Translations under genes and position numbers: made by a program
The notes under the pieces: model-generated
What the model was told of the DNA's origin: nothing
Seen by the model: the letters and a program-made list of their open reading frames with translations, nothing else
Databases searched by the model: none
From: Udeniomyces pyricola
Lineage: Eukaryota > Basidiomycota > Tremellomycetes > Cystofilobasidiales > Mrakiaceae
Length of the DNA: 64,000 bases
Assembly (NCBI GenBank): GCA_039545295.1
Contig: BCIK01000004.1
Coordinates: 1,389 to 65,388 of the forward strand
Reading direction: 5' to 3'
Shown here: positions 23,566 through 34,900 of the stretch, piece after piece
Numbering within the stretch: the stretch's first letter is position 1
How the letters are laid out: every line of letters begins with the position of its first letter

Positions 23566-24745
23566 TCACCGCAGGCCATAGTCACTGCGACGCACGACCG
23601 CGATCGCGTGCTGTTGGCCGCGCCACTCGAAGCGAAAGAACCGGAGTACTCGACCGACGCCCTCTTCCCTGACGAGATCTTCCTCCGCGCTGGGTCTGTG
23701 GGCTAATCTGTCGATGGCTTGATCGTACTGTCGACCATTGGGCGCATACGTTGCATAGTGCAGATCAAACATCAGCAACAGGGCTGAAGTCAGCGTCACG
23801 ACGATGGATGTTAAGCATACCAAGATATGGGACATGTCCCGTTCAGCCCTCGCCTGCTCGTCCTTGTCCTCTTTGTCGAGGGTGAACTCGAGGGTGACAC
23901 CGTGGGCAGCTTTCACCCGGTCTTGAGTATCGCGCATCAAGATCGTTGAATGCGCGACAAAACTGATCTTTTCGATGTCCGAAATCTGGATGCTGCGATC
24001 GTTGGAGATGGTTCGGAGATGGTTTCGGATCGAGTGACGGAGCGAGGGAGCCAACTTTTTGATGTCAAACTTTTCATCGACCGAACGTAGGAAGGTGCAC
24101 TTGGACAGAGGGTCAAAATGACGATCGGGTAAGAGATCCTTCTTCACCATAAACGGGTCGGATTGGTCCGAATCGAACGCCAGAGATCGAACGACGGCGG
24201 CGCTCGGACGCCTGTTGCAGATCTCTCCGAGCTGGAGTAAAAAAGAAGAAAGAAAAAAGAAGAAGAAAAAGAAAGAGGGCATACGCTTCAGTCGGAATGC
24301 GCGGAGCCGGGGATGGGGCGTCCCGACTGCTCACCCGTTCGAGAAACAAGACATAACGAAAAAGATTCTCGGTCGGCTTGACGTTGCTGCCCAGGTGCGG
24401 CTTGAGCATCCCACAGAATCTTTTCATAACGAACGACCAGTAGCCCGAAGGAGGGCCATGAAGGCGGGTGTAAGCGGCGAGGTGAATGAGGCTGTGGAAC
24501 GTTGAGGGGCAGAATGCCAACCGGCTTCTCTTGTAGCCATAGTAGAGCCTGGCGCAAGACGAGGGACGAAACGGGACGACATGACCTTGTTGAGCATCTG
24601 AGTCAAGGATATATAGTGACTGACAGCAGACTCGATTCTGAGCTGATCGGCGCAGAATAAACGCGCCGATCCTGAACTGGAATAACTGCGCCGATTTCCA
24701 GAAATTCTGGATTGAGCGCACTATTTCTGCGCCGATGCTTCCCAC
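23566..24745 (-). pseudogene. C-terminal remnant of a fungal DNA-transposon transposase
   Basis: The minus strand encodes the tail of a large transposase of the kind common in basidiomycetes (Plavaka/CACTA-like group). The blocks are TFHSLIHLAAYTRLHG, then YWSFVMKRFCGMLKPHL (family pattern: GP.W.YWaF.MERfCG.L.p), then a polar middle and the end GRVLRFFRFEWRG followed by QQHAIAVVRR (YGxv.rff...). One intron is likely at about 24,288-24,231, with a pyrimidine tract up to a CTCCAG acceptor. Another is possible near 23,825. Nothing N-terminal to the block at about 24,530, including the catalytic domain, is present. The 5' side runs instead into an AT-rich region with inverted repeats. It is best read as a 5'-truncated relic, although the surviving frame is unusually open. 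Confidence 0.6.
24646..24736. repeat. Inverted repeat with GCGCCGAT motifs
   Basis: ATCGGCGCAGAATA (24,646-24,659) and its near-perfect reverse complement (24,722-24,736, one extra base) flank a 62-bp loop. Two further copies of GCGCCGAT (24,663-24,670 and 24,688-24,695) and a perfect palindrome CCAGAAATTCTGG lie in the loop. The repeat lies at the truncated 5' end of the transposase remnant. It could be a terminal repeat, a small MITE or a protein-binding array. Confidence 0.75.
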
Positions 24746-25231
24746 AGTGATAGGTATATATATATAATTGATTAATTCGCCAGGGAATCAATGCATGCGC
24801 AAATTATATATATGGCGCCGACACATATATGAAGGCCTTATAAATCCCAAATTCGACTAGTCTTTTTAGATTTTTCTTTTAGTTTTTTTTCTTCTGTAGG
24901 AACTCCTGTTGTAGCCTTTTCCATCAGTTCGACGTGTAACGCATTCGAAAGGTGTAGTAGCAGTATATATGTAAGAGAGACAATCGGTTATACATATGAG
25001 ACATATCAGAGCCATCCCAGTCCATCACGACATCATCATACACATCTTATATTGTGTGCAAACTAATGACGTGTGGGAGTCTCCTAGGAATTGAAGATGG
25101 TTGCAGCCAGAGGCATTCGATAATGAGACGAGAGATCATATCATGAATTATGAGATCGTCGTGTGCGGTCTGAGTAATATCGGAAGTGGAAAGAAGGACG
25201 CCATCGACCTGGGACCATGATAGCGTGTTCG
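24737..25231. other. AT-rich intergenic stretch
   Basis: No coding signal on either strand. Short TATATA runs occur at about 24,753 and 24,805. The stretch separates the transposase remnant from the 3' end of the PARP-type zinc-finger gene. Confidence 0.6.
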
Positions 25232-27364
25232 CTATTCGTCGCTGTTCTGAAAAATTAGCGCGACATCAGTATGTGGTTAGTGAGCATCGATGATGAGAGC
25301 CAGCAAACGTTTACTTACTTCTGAGTCCGAGGAGGGCTTGGCCTTGGTTTTCTGAAAGAACACCAGTGCAATCCCGAGCCATGCCCCACAATCAAAGTGA
25401 TAGATTCGTCAACATAGATCTCATTGGACTGTCTCGAATTGAGATGGCAGGGAAAACTTACCTTAACCTTGGAAGTTACCTTTTTAGTCTGGGTCTTCTT
25501 TTGCGATGATGTAGAGGCCTTTGGTTCATCGTGCTCAATCTTTAAAAAGCAGAACGTATCAGCCCGTTGCCGACGCTCAGTGACCAACATCTAGAATTCT
25601 TGAGGGCAAATGGTAAATGAAGAAGATTTGCACCTTCGTCTTCTTGGCACGCTTCTTCGGTTGTTGATCATCTTCATTCTCAGAAGAGGGCTCGGGTGAC
25701 TGCGTGGGAAGTGACAGGGTGAGTACTATTTCCTTTGAGTGAGACTGAGTCGCTTCAGGTGATGTTGATAAGTGAGGCATGGACCTTTTTTGCCCGCCCT
25801 CGCTTTGGTGGATTTGCAGTAGCCTCCTCTTCAGCCTGGATAAAAGAATCAAGGTTTAGCCAGACCCTGAAAGCGTGAAGAGAGCTGATGAGATACGCAA
25901 ACATACCGTCATCGGACCATAGTGCTCGCGAAGTCTTGCCACAAGCACTTCTTTTGTGCCGGTTTTGGGCAGACTGGCCTCTGCGAGTTTCTGTAGTAAT
26001 CGATTGAAGTATATTCAGCCAGCTATAGTATTGCGCAACGATGTGTCCAAGAGATCTTACCTCCTTGAGGATCGAGACACTGAGGTCGTCGAGGACATCT
26101 TTGGGAGCGAGGACTTGGGTCGATTTGTCTTGAGGGTCGACTGTAAGAGAAGAGTAAGGACGAGCGTGAACGTGATAGAGCAGTGATGTTGCGAGTGAGG
26201 GGAAGTCTAAATTGATTAGGAGAGAACACCACGTACTATCTCCATGTTTCAACGCTGTAGTGATACGATCCTGGTCTTCTTCGCTACGATAACACGAGAG
26301 TACGTGAGTTTCGGACATGATGTACCATCAAAGTATGGTATGCAAGTGAAGACGCGAAATGAGATCTAACCGAAGATCTTCAAATCCGTCAAGATCATCG
26401 CCTTCGACATCTCCCTAGTAGCAAATAGAACATACATGCGAGACTGATCAATCAAGCTGCAGACGACTTGAATAAAAATCGACGGACACGATATGGTGTA
26501 CTGACCTCTGGATCGTCGGCCAGCTCCTTCTTTACGTTGCGTATGATGGCAGGAGTGACACAGCTTAACAGTGCACAGTGTTCGTACCGATTAGTTCAAA
26601 GGAGCTATGTGCTTGTCAGTCAGGCAAAATGTCGCCGCTTACCCCCAATGTCTGGAGAAGAATGACGACGCGTGGTAAGTACCTGCGCCAGGCGTGCGAA
26701 TTGACGCGTACAGTCGGAACGGCCAAAACATACCTCCAAGAAAAAGATGATTTGTCTTGAATCTGTGAGATAAGAATCACATGTCTGTAAGACTGAATGC
26801 CGGGCCCTACATATTTACATGCTGTCATGAGAGTGACCACCGACCGTAACGAGCGTCTGTGTTATGTGCGAAAGGGAAATCAGTCGACGCGACTTGGGGC
26901 AAAGTACATATCAAGGTAAAGTTGGCGCGTACCCCAAATCTGAGGTCGCCTTTGGCAATCTTGGTACCATTACAGGGTTTAGAGCCCTATGAGCGGCCGA
27001 GCAAAGAATTGTCAAGCGATAGAGAAGGAAGAAGGAGAGGGTTGAAAGGATAAGCGACGCGACCGGAGCGTGCAAAGATGGGAGCGATGGCGCGCAGACT
27101 TGCCTTGCATTTGGCTGCAAAGCCGATAGCGTCGAATGTAACAGTGAGCATATATAGATGAGTTTGGGTCAGTCAGCAGATCGGAGTGACACGTCGGAAA
27201 GCACATGAAGAGGTGATTAGATGAACGAGACTCGACTGAAATTCGACAGGATCAAGGGCAGGTGTGGGACAGAGGAAGGGGGGGGGGGAGTGATGCAGTC
27301 TCGATTAACAGCGGAATGTCGACTGACCTGCTGCAGTCTTTGCGTACTCGAGTCTGTAAGGCAT
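25232..27364 (-). CDS. PARP-type zinc-finger protein with microexons (Hpz-like)
   Basis: PARP-type zinc fingers bind DNA nicks and ends. This protein has the finger but no visible PARP catalytic domain, as in fission yeast Hpz1/Hpz2. The start MPYRLEYAKTAA (27,364) is typical. Exons read are 27364-27328, 27114-27104 (11 nt), 26996-26933, 26856-26845 (12 nt), 26762-26734, 26651-26643 (9 nt) and 26563-26506, then several larger ones. The finger reads YAKTAAAKCK, then SKPCNGTKIAKGDLRFG, TLVTIQDKSSFSWRHWG and CVTPAIIRNVKKEL, giving Cys-Cys-His-Cys ligands in the right order. It is followed by an acidic DDLDGFEDL helix, a SAP-like KEVLVARLREHYG segment and a Lys-rich acidic tail (QPKKRAKKTK, QKKTQTKKVTSKVK) ending SDSENSDE. 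The second intron appears to be GC-AG (donor GCAAGT). The function is inferred to be nuclear DNA-damage-related. Confidence 0.8.
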
Positions 27365-27903
27365 ATTCGTGTGATGTTTGGTAGTGTGAGAAGAGGGTGT
27401 GGTTGACGAAAGGAAATGAGACTGGTGGACTGATGAGAGGTTGACTTGACGTCACTCGAAGTTGATATGAGAAAGGGCACGATGTATTTATGGAGTTGTA
27501 TTATTGTGATTGTTTACGACAATGATTTATATGATTTATATGATTCATATGAGCAACGGCAGCGATGCACTCACTGCATGCTGGCCGGGGCGATCGATCA
27601 TGACGCGTTGATCATGAGGCCACTCTGAATCTGATCACTACTCGTCGATGGCCAGTTCCGTTCGCCCTTCTCCTTTTCTTTAACCTGTTTCCTTCTTGTT
27701 CCCCCACCTCCCTCTCTTTGGATAGTCACCTTTGTGCCTCTTCTCTGCTTGGTCTCTGTCCCCTCTTCTCTCTCTCCTCTGGCCTCTATCCCTGCTATAT
27801 CGCTCTTCCTCTCCCTCTCCCTCTTCCTCTCAACTCGCCTCTAATCACTGCGTCTCGTCTCCACCATCGTCATCCACAACCCAACCCCCGATCGTCGCCC
27901 GTC
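27365..27903. promoter_or_regulatory. Shared divergent promoter region (PARP-finger / SLC45)
   Basis: About 540 bp separate the two start codons, which point away from each other. The strand towards the transporter is a long C/T-rich tract just before its ATG. A TTATATGATT repeat near 27,525-27,550 is the only notable motif. I see no TATA box I would trust. Confidence 0.5.
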
Positions 27904-30900
27904 ATGAGCGAGCCCACCGGTCCTTCCACGCCGAAGCGCAAGTCCATTCTCAAAACCTCCGATTCTCCAAAGGGTCCCTCCTCGCCCTCGTCCCAGCATA
28001 CCTACACGTCTCTCGCAGCCGTTCGCAAGGCCAATAAGAACAAGCAAACTGATACGCCCGAGCGTGACAGGAAGAACGGATGGCATCTCTGGTCCCTTGA
28101 GGAGGCCGAGCGTACCCAGCCCGCGTCAGATGTTGAGCGAGGATCTTCGTCTGCTGGTCCTGCCCATGGAGGCGAGAAGAAGAAAAAGCCTCGACTTACC
28201 CAGTGGAACATGGTTGGTCCACCGAGCTTTCTTCAGTTCTGATATGTGAACGTCCTTTGGTCGGCCCGATCGGTCGGCCTATCTTGTACTCATCCTCTGG
28301 GGGCCGTTCCTTGATCGGTTATCCTTTCTCAGATCACTATGACGCTTGGTATGGGGGGCGCACAAAGTAAGTCACCCGACTTGATCTGATCTGCTACTGG
28401 ATCACGTTCATACTAAATTGACTATCTGTGTGTTCTTGTTGTTGTCGTCGTCCGCTGGTGTTCAAAGTTGCATGGTGTCTCGAAATGGGGTGAGCATCTG
28501 GATCAGAATATCAGAACCCGGGCCTACGGCGTTATCCGTCACGCCACCACTGATGGCACACTTTGCCTCGTTGTCTCCCTTGGGGTGTCCGGTTTTCTTC
28601 AGATTCGGAACTCCTGAACTCATTTCGCTCGGCTTGACCGAAGAGCTTACATCACTCGTCTGGTTGGGTAAGGTTTGAAACCCATCACGATATCAGCGTC
28701 GCTCTTTGCTCTATCTTTTTGCTGACCGATACATCCCTTGCCCGTCCCTTATAATTTCATAGCGGGACCGATTTCGGGTTTAATTACTCAACCACTCATC
28801 GGTAGGCTCCACTTCTGAGCGGAACTGTCGATGTGAACCAGGTGTACGAAACACACTTCTGACGTATGATGTCCCGTACTGGTTGGCTTGTCAGGCGCTA
28901 TCTCGGATAATTCCACATCCAAGTACCGGCGACGTTACTGGATCGTGCTTTCGAGTGGTCTCATGATTCTCTCCTGCCTCGCGCTTGCTTACGCTCGACC
29001 CCTTGGCGCATTTGCCGCGAACGTGTGGGGCGTTGGCGAGGGTGACTGGGATCCAAAGTGGAAGAGCGCTGTCAAGTCTATCAGCATTGGTATTGCTGTC
29101 ACCGCTTTCTATGGTTTGGATTTCGCCGTCAACGCGCTTGTACGTGAGCCTCGCCGACGAACTGTAATCTATCGCAATCTTTTGACTACTGACTGGCTTT
29201 ATCACATCATATCTTCAGCAAGCTTCGCTCAGAAACATGTTGCTCGACGTAACCCCGGCGGAACAGCTTTCCGAAGCTAATGCCTGGGTCGGCCGGATGA
29301 CGCACATGGGTAGTATCCGTGAGTTTGATTACCCCTGATTGTGTACCGATTGCCATCGTTGAGTGCATTACATCCATTGACCGGCGACGATTGGCTTTTT
29401 GAAAAACAACTCTAGTCGGTTTTACTCTTGGCTTCCTGGACATGTCGACCATTCCTGGCCTTCGCTCTCTCGGCGGTGGCAATTTCCGAAAGCTTTGCGT
29501 CATCATTGTTGTTGTTCTTGTGGCCACTGTCTGGGTCTCATGCACGACCGAAGAAGAAGAGCGGGAGCCAGAATTTGGAGTTCGCAAAAGGTGAGCCTAC
29601 GTTCGCCGCGCCCTCGCTTTGCTTCGGAATTACTGTTGACACCTTCTTGTCCTTGTTTGAGCAGTAAAATCAGAGATATCGTCTCCAATATCTATAATTC
29701 GATTCTTCATCTTCCTCGACCAATCCGCCGAGTATGCTACGTTCAGATCTTTGCTTTCATGTCTTGGTGCGTTTGATTGTCAAGTGTCGTCTTGCTCTTG
29801 CAAACACTCGTTCGAGATCTAATTTCCTTATGAAATCACAGGTTTCCATTCCTTTTCTATGGCACGTCCTGGGTTGCCGAGGTTATGACGAAACAACAAC
29901 ATGGTTACCTGGATCGTGAGGCTGCCGCCCGGGCTGGTTCGCTCGCCATGCTCTTTTACAGTATGGCTGCCGTTACAGCTGGTAGGTCTGGTGATCGTTC
30001 CGGTTCCATTTATAGCTCTTATAACGTCGACAGCTGATTTCGAAAACGTGACCAGGAACCGTTCTTCCGTGGCTGGCCGAACGTGATCGACGGCTCTTGG
30101 CGCCTGATCTACTTGAAGAGGAAGACCAACACGATTCGGAAGAGGACCGAGAACTCCGCAGAATCCGAGAAATGGTCAAAGAATGGAAGGCCGAGGCAAA
30201 GCAGAGCAAGAAGCCTATCAAACTGCCCACGAGTAAGTGCTCAACATGTGAACACTGCCTTTTCAGCCTAACTTGATTCATCATGCTGATGCGAACTTCT
30301 ATCATCTTCGTTTCAGTGCCGTTCATGGTACGAGTATCCACCTCGATGCAATGATTACAACGGACTTGTATTTGACTATACGATTCTTTGCCTGTTTCTT
30401 TTCCATCAGTTGCGAAACATTTGGACCTCAGCTCTGATTCTCTTCTCGTTCCTGATGTGAGTCAACCGAATAACTGACGCCCCTTGGTCCTTGACAAGTA
30501 CTCATTGGCTGTGTTTTTTTTTTTTTTTCTAGGTTGGCAACTTTCCTCGTCGAGACTGTTTGGCAGGCGACTTTCCTTATCGCACTGATTGGCATCTCTT
30601 GGGCTGTAGCGTGAGCTCGTTCCCTCCTTTTGTCTTCTCTTTCGTGCGCTCCAGGGCTGATCATCCCAACCTTCATTCTTGCAGTGCTTGGGTTCCCTTT
30701 TCGTTGCTTATGGAGGTATGTGTCGGTTGCCGATCATCATCATGATTGGATTGGTATCTTGCATCCTCTTACTATCTTCACCGGCGTTTTCTCATTGCTT
30801 TACATAGTATCTCAAGGAGATGGAAGATCGAGCTGCACTGGAAAAACAGCCTACATCGGCCAATTCACTCACGCATCCAACTCCGCAATTTGAGACGCGC

Positions 30901-31682
30901 CATCAACATCCGGGACTCCACTCTCGAGCCCTTTCCACTCCTGGCCGAATTCGAACCTACGTACGACCTGGTACGATTCAGGATGGAGTCTCCTCGGAAC
31001 GAACTACCCTACTCGCCCGCAGACACAGTTACGTTGACACGACTGAGCTCGACGATGACGAAGACCGAATGAAGACCGCAGGAGAGGGCCCTGTTGCTGG
31101 AGGCACGATCATGTGGGTGCAATCTGCTATCTTGTTGCTTCAGCAAGATTCGATTCACGTGTGCAAGCTGATCTGACCATCGTGATATGTATAATCCAGG
31201 GGGATTCATAACCTGGCTGTGGTCTTCCCCCAGTTCATTGTACGTTACGGGCATTATTCATCATTTGGTTCAAGACGCGATAGACCTGACATACGCAGCA
31301 ACACTTGCAACCCGCTTGTTTTTTTTTCAGGTCGCCATCATCTCATCTCTCATCTTCAAGGTGGTCGCCAATGCGGGTCAAACAACGCCTCCTGGCAATA
31401 CCCCGCCCTCTTTTGGCGACCAATCTAACGGTGATGAAGCAGGAGCTACAGGTTTCGCCTGGGTCCTCCGGTTCGGTGGCTTGTGTGCCCTTGTGAGTTT
31501 GGCTTAACCACAACCATGCATTTCGTCATCAGAAGGTGACATGCTGAGAACATGTTTGGGCATCTCTTTTACAGGCTGCCGCTGCCATCTCACGCAAGGT
31601 TCCTCCAACCAAGACAGAAAAGGCCATGCGGCGACGATTGGCGGAGATGCAGGAGGAGGCGGATCAAGAGCATGAGGAATGA
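27904..31682 (+). CDS. SLC45/GPH-family sugar-proton symporter
   Basis: A 12-helix major-facilitator transporter like fission yeast Sut1 and the SLC45 group (sucrose/maltose-proton symport). A polar cytosolic N-terminus (MSEPTGPSTPKRKSILKT) comes first. The helices follow: ITMTLGMGGAQ with WCLE, the family block SLVWLAGPISGLITQPLIG and GAISD with the RRRYW loop. Then come NMLLDVTPAEQLSEANAW, VGFTLGFLDMS, MSWFPFLFYGTSWVAEV and a long acidic loop. WTSALILFSFLMLATF, a charged loop with RRHSYVDTTELDDDED and IHNLAVVFPQFIVAIISS (the GPH signature) complete the core. The C-terminal end is charged (KTEKAMRRRLAEMQEE). About 12 introns split it. Its 3' end converges on PDS5 with 236 bp between. The substrate is not shown by the sequence. 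Confidence 0.85.
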
Positions 31683-31918
31683 GACGGTGGCTTTTTGGCT
31701 GTATCTTAGCCAGACGCCTTCGCCTCTTCTTGCCCAATAGTTATACTTTTTGTTTGTTTCAACCACCATACTCTTTCTCGCCCGTCTCGTCCTTCGGAGG
31801 TTTTTTTCTATATGTTTCAGAAGTGCGAAAAATACATGAAATCGTGCTTCCCAAATAGCTGGATCTTGACGTGACCTTAGAGCCGTGCATGCGTCCATCT
31901 GTCCAGAAAGCGTCGCTA

Positions 31919-34900
31919 TTAATCGTCCTTCAAGATCGCGATTTTCTTGACAAGAGTTTTGGGCTTCAGTTTTGCCTGACGGGAAAGGTCGTCATTTTGC
32001 CACAGCAGTCAGCCAAAGATTTCTTGTGGGTCGGGGGAAGTAAGCAGACTCTAGCACACTGAGGGCAGTCGAGATGGGCGTACCTTACGACGACCACCTC
32101 TGCCTAACACCTCCTCGCCTTCCTCCGATTCTACCTCTGTCTCATGAATTTCTGGCGCCGCAGCACTCGTAGCAAGGCCCTCGTCGTCGTCATCATCCTC
32201 TTCGTCCGTAAGCGATGCGGAGGAGTCTTCATCTGTCTGGCCGTCAGACCATCGATCTGTCTTCTTGGCAGGTCGGCGCCTGTACGTCGCAAGGATGATA
32301 GCGGGTCAATTGTTGACCGAGTCGTCTAAGCGCAATATAAAAGTTTGAAGACGAACTTTTTGGTACTTGAGCCGACAGTCGAGATCCTCTTCCGTTTGAC
32401 AGGAGTTTTCTGATCTCCGTTGACAACCGCACTGTCTACACGAGCCTATGGATTCCAAAAGACGTACCATGTGATGAGTAACGTGACTCATCCTGTCGAG
32501 CGTGATAACACTTGGTCGACAGAGGGGCTCACCTTGATCGGATCCTTGACAGCCTTGCCGAGGCTTCTACGGAACTGCTCGAGAGTAGTATGGGGCAAGT
32601 ATTGGCGGAGAAGGTTCTGCGGTAACAGTGATAGCGGAAAACCAAAGTCAGGTTGGACCGGAAAAGATCGAGTTCAACGAAGCAACTTACTTTTTGAACA
32701 GCCTCTTGATCGTGTAAAGGTTTGAAGAGATCTGACGGCATCTTAATATGTCCTGGGTACGAATCGATAACCCACTTGTGCACCTTTGTACGAGCTTGAA
32801 TGATATGCTGGGCAAGCTCGGCGACGGTATAAAGGGCCTGTATGAAAGACGTCAGCCATACGCACTTCTAGAGCTGAATACACATAATAGTGATATATAA
32901 AAGGCATAGAACATGCCTCGCTATAAGCCGGATCTCGATCCCGGATGGTTTTCACTTTGCCCGCAAGAGCATACAATAGGGAGATTACTTCCTTTGATTG
33001 GACGGTATCAAAGTAAAATTCGAGGTACCTGGAATGATGGGACCAGGGTTGATCAGCACTGAGTATCTAAGCCAAGAAGGTCGAGCAGGAACGTGCACCA
33101 ACTTTGCGATGCTCTGAAGGTCTTCTGGCTCGGTATCGAAGTCAGGATGATGGGCAAGAAGGTGGATGAGTCGGACAAAGATGTAGATATAGTCCTGCGT
33201 TTGTTGTTCTGTAGTTAATGCGACCATGTCAGCCGTCATCATATACACCTGGATAGTCTAAACCAACCAGATTCCGGGAGACTTACTGGCTGGGACCTGG
33301 CGTTTGCATTTCAGGAAGGTTTGCTGAGCCTGTCAAGATGTGCGAACGACGCCCGACTCAGTTGGTGAAAACAACAATTCCGAACAAATCTCAATCACAA
33401 TAAGTTTACCTTTTCTCGCACTTCCTTCTCGTCATGCGCGGCCAGGAACAACATGACATTGTAGTTGGACGGGACTCGATTGCGAAGAAGAGATTCAGAC
33501 AGTCGTTTGATGAATGCTTCTCGCACGTAAAAGCAAGCATCCTGAAGGTCGACAAGCCAAGTCAAATAGGGAGAAGGTTAGAGAACGTGACTTGGACAGT
33601 GCAAATGGGCAGAAGAACATGGCGTTTACCTGAACGAGGACAGCAATGACCAGAAAACTGCCAGCAATAAGTTCGGCATAAACCTTGTGCTCGCACAGCT
33701 TAAGGAGACAGCGAGCGGCTTGAAGCCGGACACGCGCCTTTGTATTGCATCTGTATGAGCCAAAATCATCGCGTTATGACCTATCATGAGCAACTTGACA
33801 TCGGAAGCATAGTCAAGCAGAAGTCGGACTAATTACCCGTCCGAAGAACTGGCGTAAAAGCCTCGCTGAGTGAGGATCGTCAGGAAGAGCTTCAAGACTG
33901 GGGTAGCCACCTGAGCTGCCTGCGAGTTACTAGCGTAGACGATGCACCGATTAGCACAAAGCTTGAGGCTGACCAGCTTCGCTTTCGCTCGCTCAGTCAG
34001 ATCCTCGTCGGAGACCCATTCATCCGGATCGTCGTCGTTCTGACCAAAGCACAGCTTGTCGAGATGGTCAGTGGTCGTCAATGACACAAGGGACTATCAC
34101 GGGCCGCCAGGATTAACTCACGTCCTGATCCGGCTGGGCGAAAGTACTCAATACGAAGCTCACAACGACCGTACTTTCGGCCTCGAAAGCATCCGGTCCC
34201 GAAATTGCCAGTTCGGCCAAGGCAACAAGGTGAACATGTAGCTCAAGCGAGTTGTCCTGCTCGAGACGGGAGGCGAGGGACTGCAGAGCGACAATTGGTT
34301 TGGACGTTAAACGAGGTAAGGCTTGCACCCAAAGCGGAAGCCGGAGGAAGGACGAACCGTGGCAAGCTGGGGCAGCAGATCGTCGGCCTTTTTGGAAAAG
34401 GCGATCAACCGGACAGCAAATTTGGCTTCCTTTGGTGACCCATGGCAAGCAAGGTAGAGTGCTCGATCCAAGACTTTTCTACGGAACGCTCGATTCGAGG
34501 AAGCATCAGATTGGTAGGCGGTGAAGTAGGAAGTGAAGACAGTCTCCGAACCAAAAGAAGAAAAACGCTTACTTGTCGTTTGTTTGAGCTCCTTGGTCAG
34601 CTCGTTCGACATGAGCAAAAGCCTGGAGCGGAACAGCCGCAAGTCCTTCGTCAAGAGTCTCATCGAGGATGGCCTTGGCGAGTTCGGCCAAATGGGCCTT
34701 GTACATGTGTGGACAGGTTTTGGAGATCCGGGTTAAGACGACTCGAGCGTCTGATGACGCAGCCCGAGTAGCATCGGTTGCGGTCGTGGGCGTGACGCGA
34801 AGTCGTTTGAGAAGAACAGAGATGGAAGAGCGATTGACAAAAGAGAAAGAGATTCGACGGAGAACGATGCTCATGGTCTGAAGGATTCCTGTGGGGCACC

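Noticed and set aside
24215..24300. Purine/pyrimidine run considered as a satellite
   Set aside because: It is the pyrimidine tract of an intron in the transposase remnant, ending in a CTCCAG acceptor.
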